Shown here: in pieces, positions 5,331 through 5,526 of the stretch | Layout: every line of letters starts with the position of its first letter | Position numbering within the stretch: the stretch's first letter is position 1 | Assembly (NCBI GenBank): GCA_028821035.1 | Contig: JAPPHP010000205.1 | Coordinates: 1 to 5,526 of the forward strand | Reading direction: 5' to 3' | Length of the DNA stretch: 5,526 nucleotides | Source: Gammaproteobacteria bacterium | GTDB lineage: Bacteria > Pseudomonadota > Gammaproteobacteria > Pseudomonadales > Azotimanducaceae | Notes under the pieces: generated by a model | Seen by the model: only the letters and a program-made list of their open reading frames with translations | Database searches by the model: none | Told to the model about the DNA's origin: nothing | Program-made: the position numbers and the translations under genes

Positions 5331-5526
5331 CGGCCAGAAGCACCCTCCGCTATGGCATCGTCCATTTGCCCGAGAGACACCGCCGGCCCATCGTAGTCGA
5401 TGGCTCCAAAGAGACGCTCGACAGGTTGAACGGCGAGAATGCGTACCTGTCCACCGGAAACGACGTACCGAATCCGGTCGCCGGCGCCAACGCCCAACGC
5501 GGTTCGAAAAGCCTTCGGGAGCGTCG
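5327..5526 (-). CDS. vapB: AbrB/SpoVT-type antitoxin VapB, C-terminal part
   Basis: The minus strand is open from the right edge (first full codon at 5524) to TGA at 5329-5327, giving 65 codons with the true start outside the window. The visible part begins TLPKAFRTALGVGAGDRIRY and continues with a GGQVRILAV strand; this is the swapped-hairpin DNA-binding domain of AbrB/MazE/VapB proteins, lacking only about 10-15 N-terminal residues. The remainder, including VERLFGAIDYDG and MDDAIAEGA, is the usual tail that wraps around the PIN toxin. The antitoxin neutralises the toxin and represses its own operon. The stop overlaps the vapC start as GTGA, the standard coupling of such operons. No lesion is visible in this part, in contrast to its partner, so it may persist as an orphan regulator. 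Confidence 0.82.
   Translation of the reverse strand, partial: TLPKAFRTALGVGAGDRIRYVVSGGQVRILAVQPVERLFGAIDYDGPAVSLGQMDDAIAEGASGR

Noticed and set aside
4882..5343. 153-codon - strand frame containing ELVWVLSGFYG
   Set aside because: Only the first 20 or so codons are meaningful, as a frame-shifted piece of the old vapC; the rest is Arg-rich noise antisense to the NIPSNAP-like gene. It is described under the vapC pseudogene.
1..5526. CRISPR array, insertion sequence, tRNA or phage genes
   Set aside because: I saw no spaced direct repeats, transposase or integrase motifs, tRNA-like cloverleaf or structural phage genes in any frame.

Overview
The window is GC-rich, densely coded bacterial DNA. 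The strong G/C third-position bias leaves long spurious open frames opposite the real genes. There is no rRNA or tRNA, so taxonomy is only a guess. The gene set (slipin, PaaG-like crotonase, SMP-30 lactonase, Ldh2-family dehydrogenase, NHL propeller, NIPSNAP-like protein, VapBC remnant) would suit a metabolically versatile Pseudomonadota or a similar uncultured high-GC lineage.

Layout, left to right. The 3' end of a slipin (SPFH/band 7) gene on the + strand stops at 311. It is followed by a perfect 13-bp stem-loop lying between convergent genes. A two-gene minus-strand unit then reads leftward from about 2108: an SMP-30/gluconolactonase-type enzyme, then a PaaG-like enoyl-CoA hydratase/isomerase. 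A roughly 120-bp divergent intergenic region (2109-2230) contains two interlocking inverted repeats and a possible FCD-type GntR half-match. Rightward from it runs a three-gene unit: a YbiC-like hydroxycarboxylate dehydrogenase, a six-bladed NHL propeller and a two-domain NIPSNAP-like protein, with gaps of 12 and 28 nt. A GC-rich hairpin follows. The window ends in a minus-strand toxin-antitoxin remnant: the C-terminal 65 codons of an AbrB-type VapB antitoxin, joined by a 4-nt overlap to a badly decayed VapC PIN toxin.

How the genes may work together (inference): the divergent units look like one small catabolic locus. A lactonase and an NAD(P)-dependent 2-hydroxyacid dehydrogenase would feed an acid that, as a CoA ester, could be handled by the crotonase; the NHL and NIPSNAP proteins are accessory and of unknown role. 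No substrate can be named from the sequence.

Nothing here is clearly a new defence or mobile system. The most informative observations are the VapBC remnant, where the toxin is wrecked but the visible antitoxin is intact, and the structured divergent promoter region.
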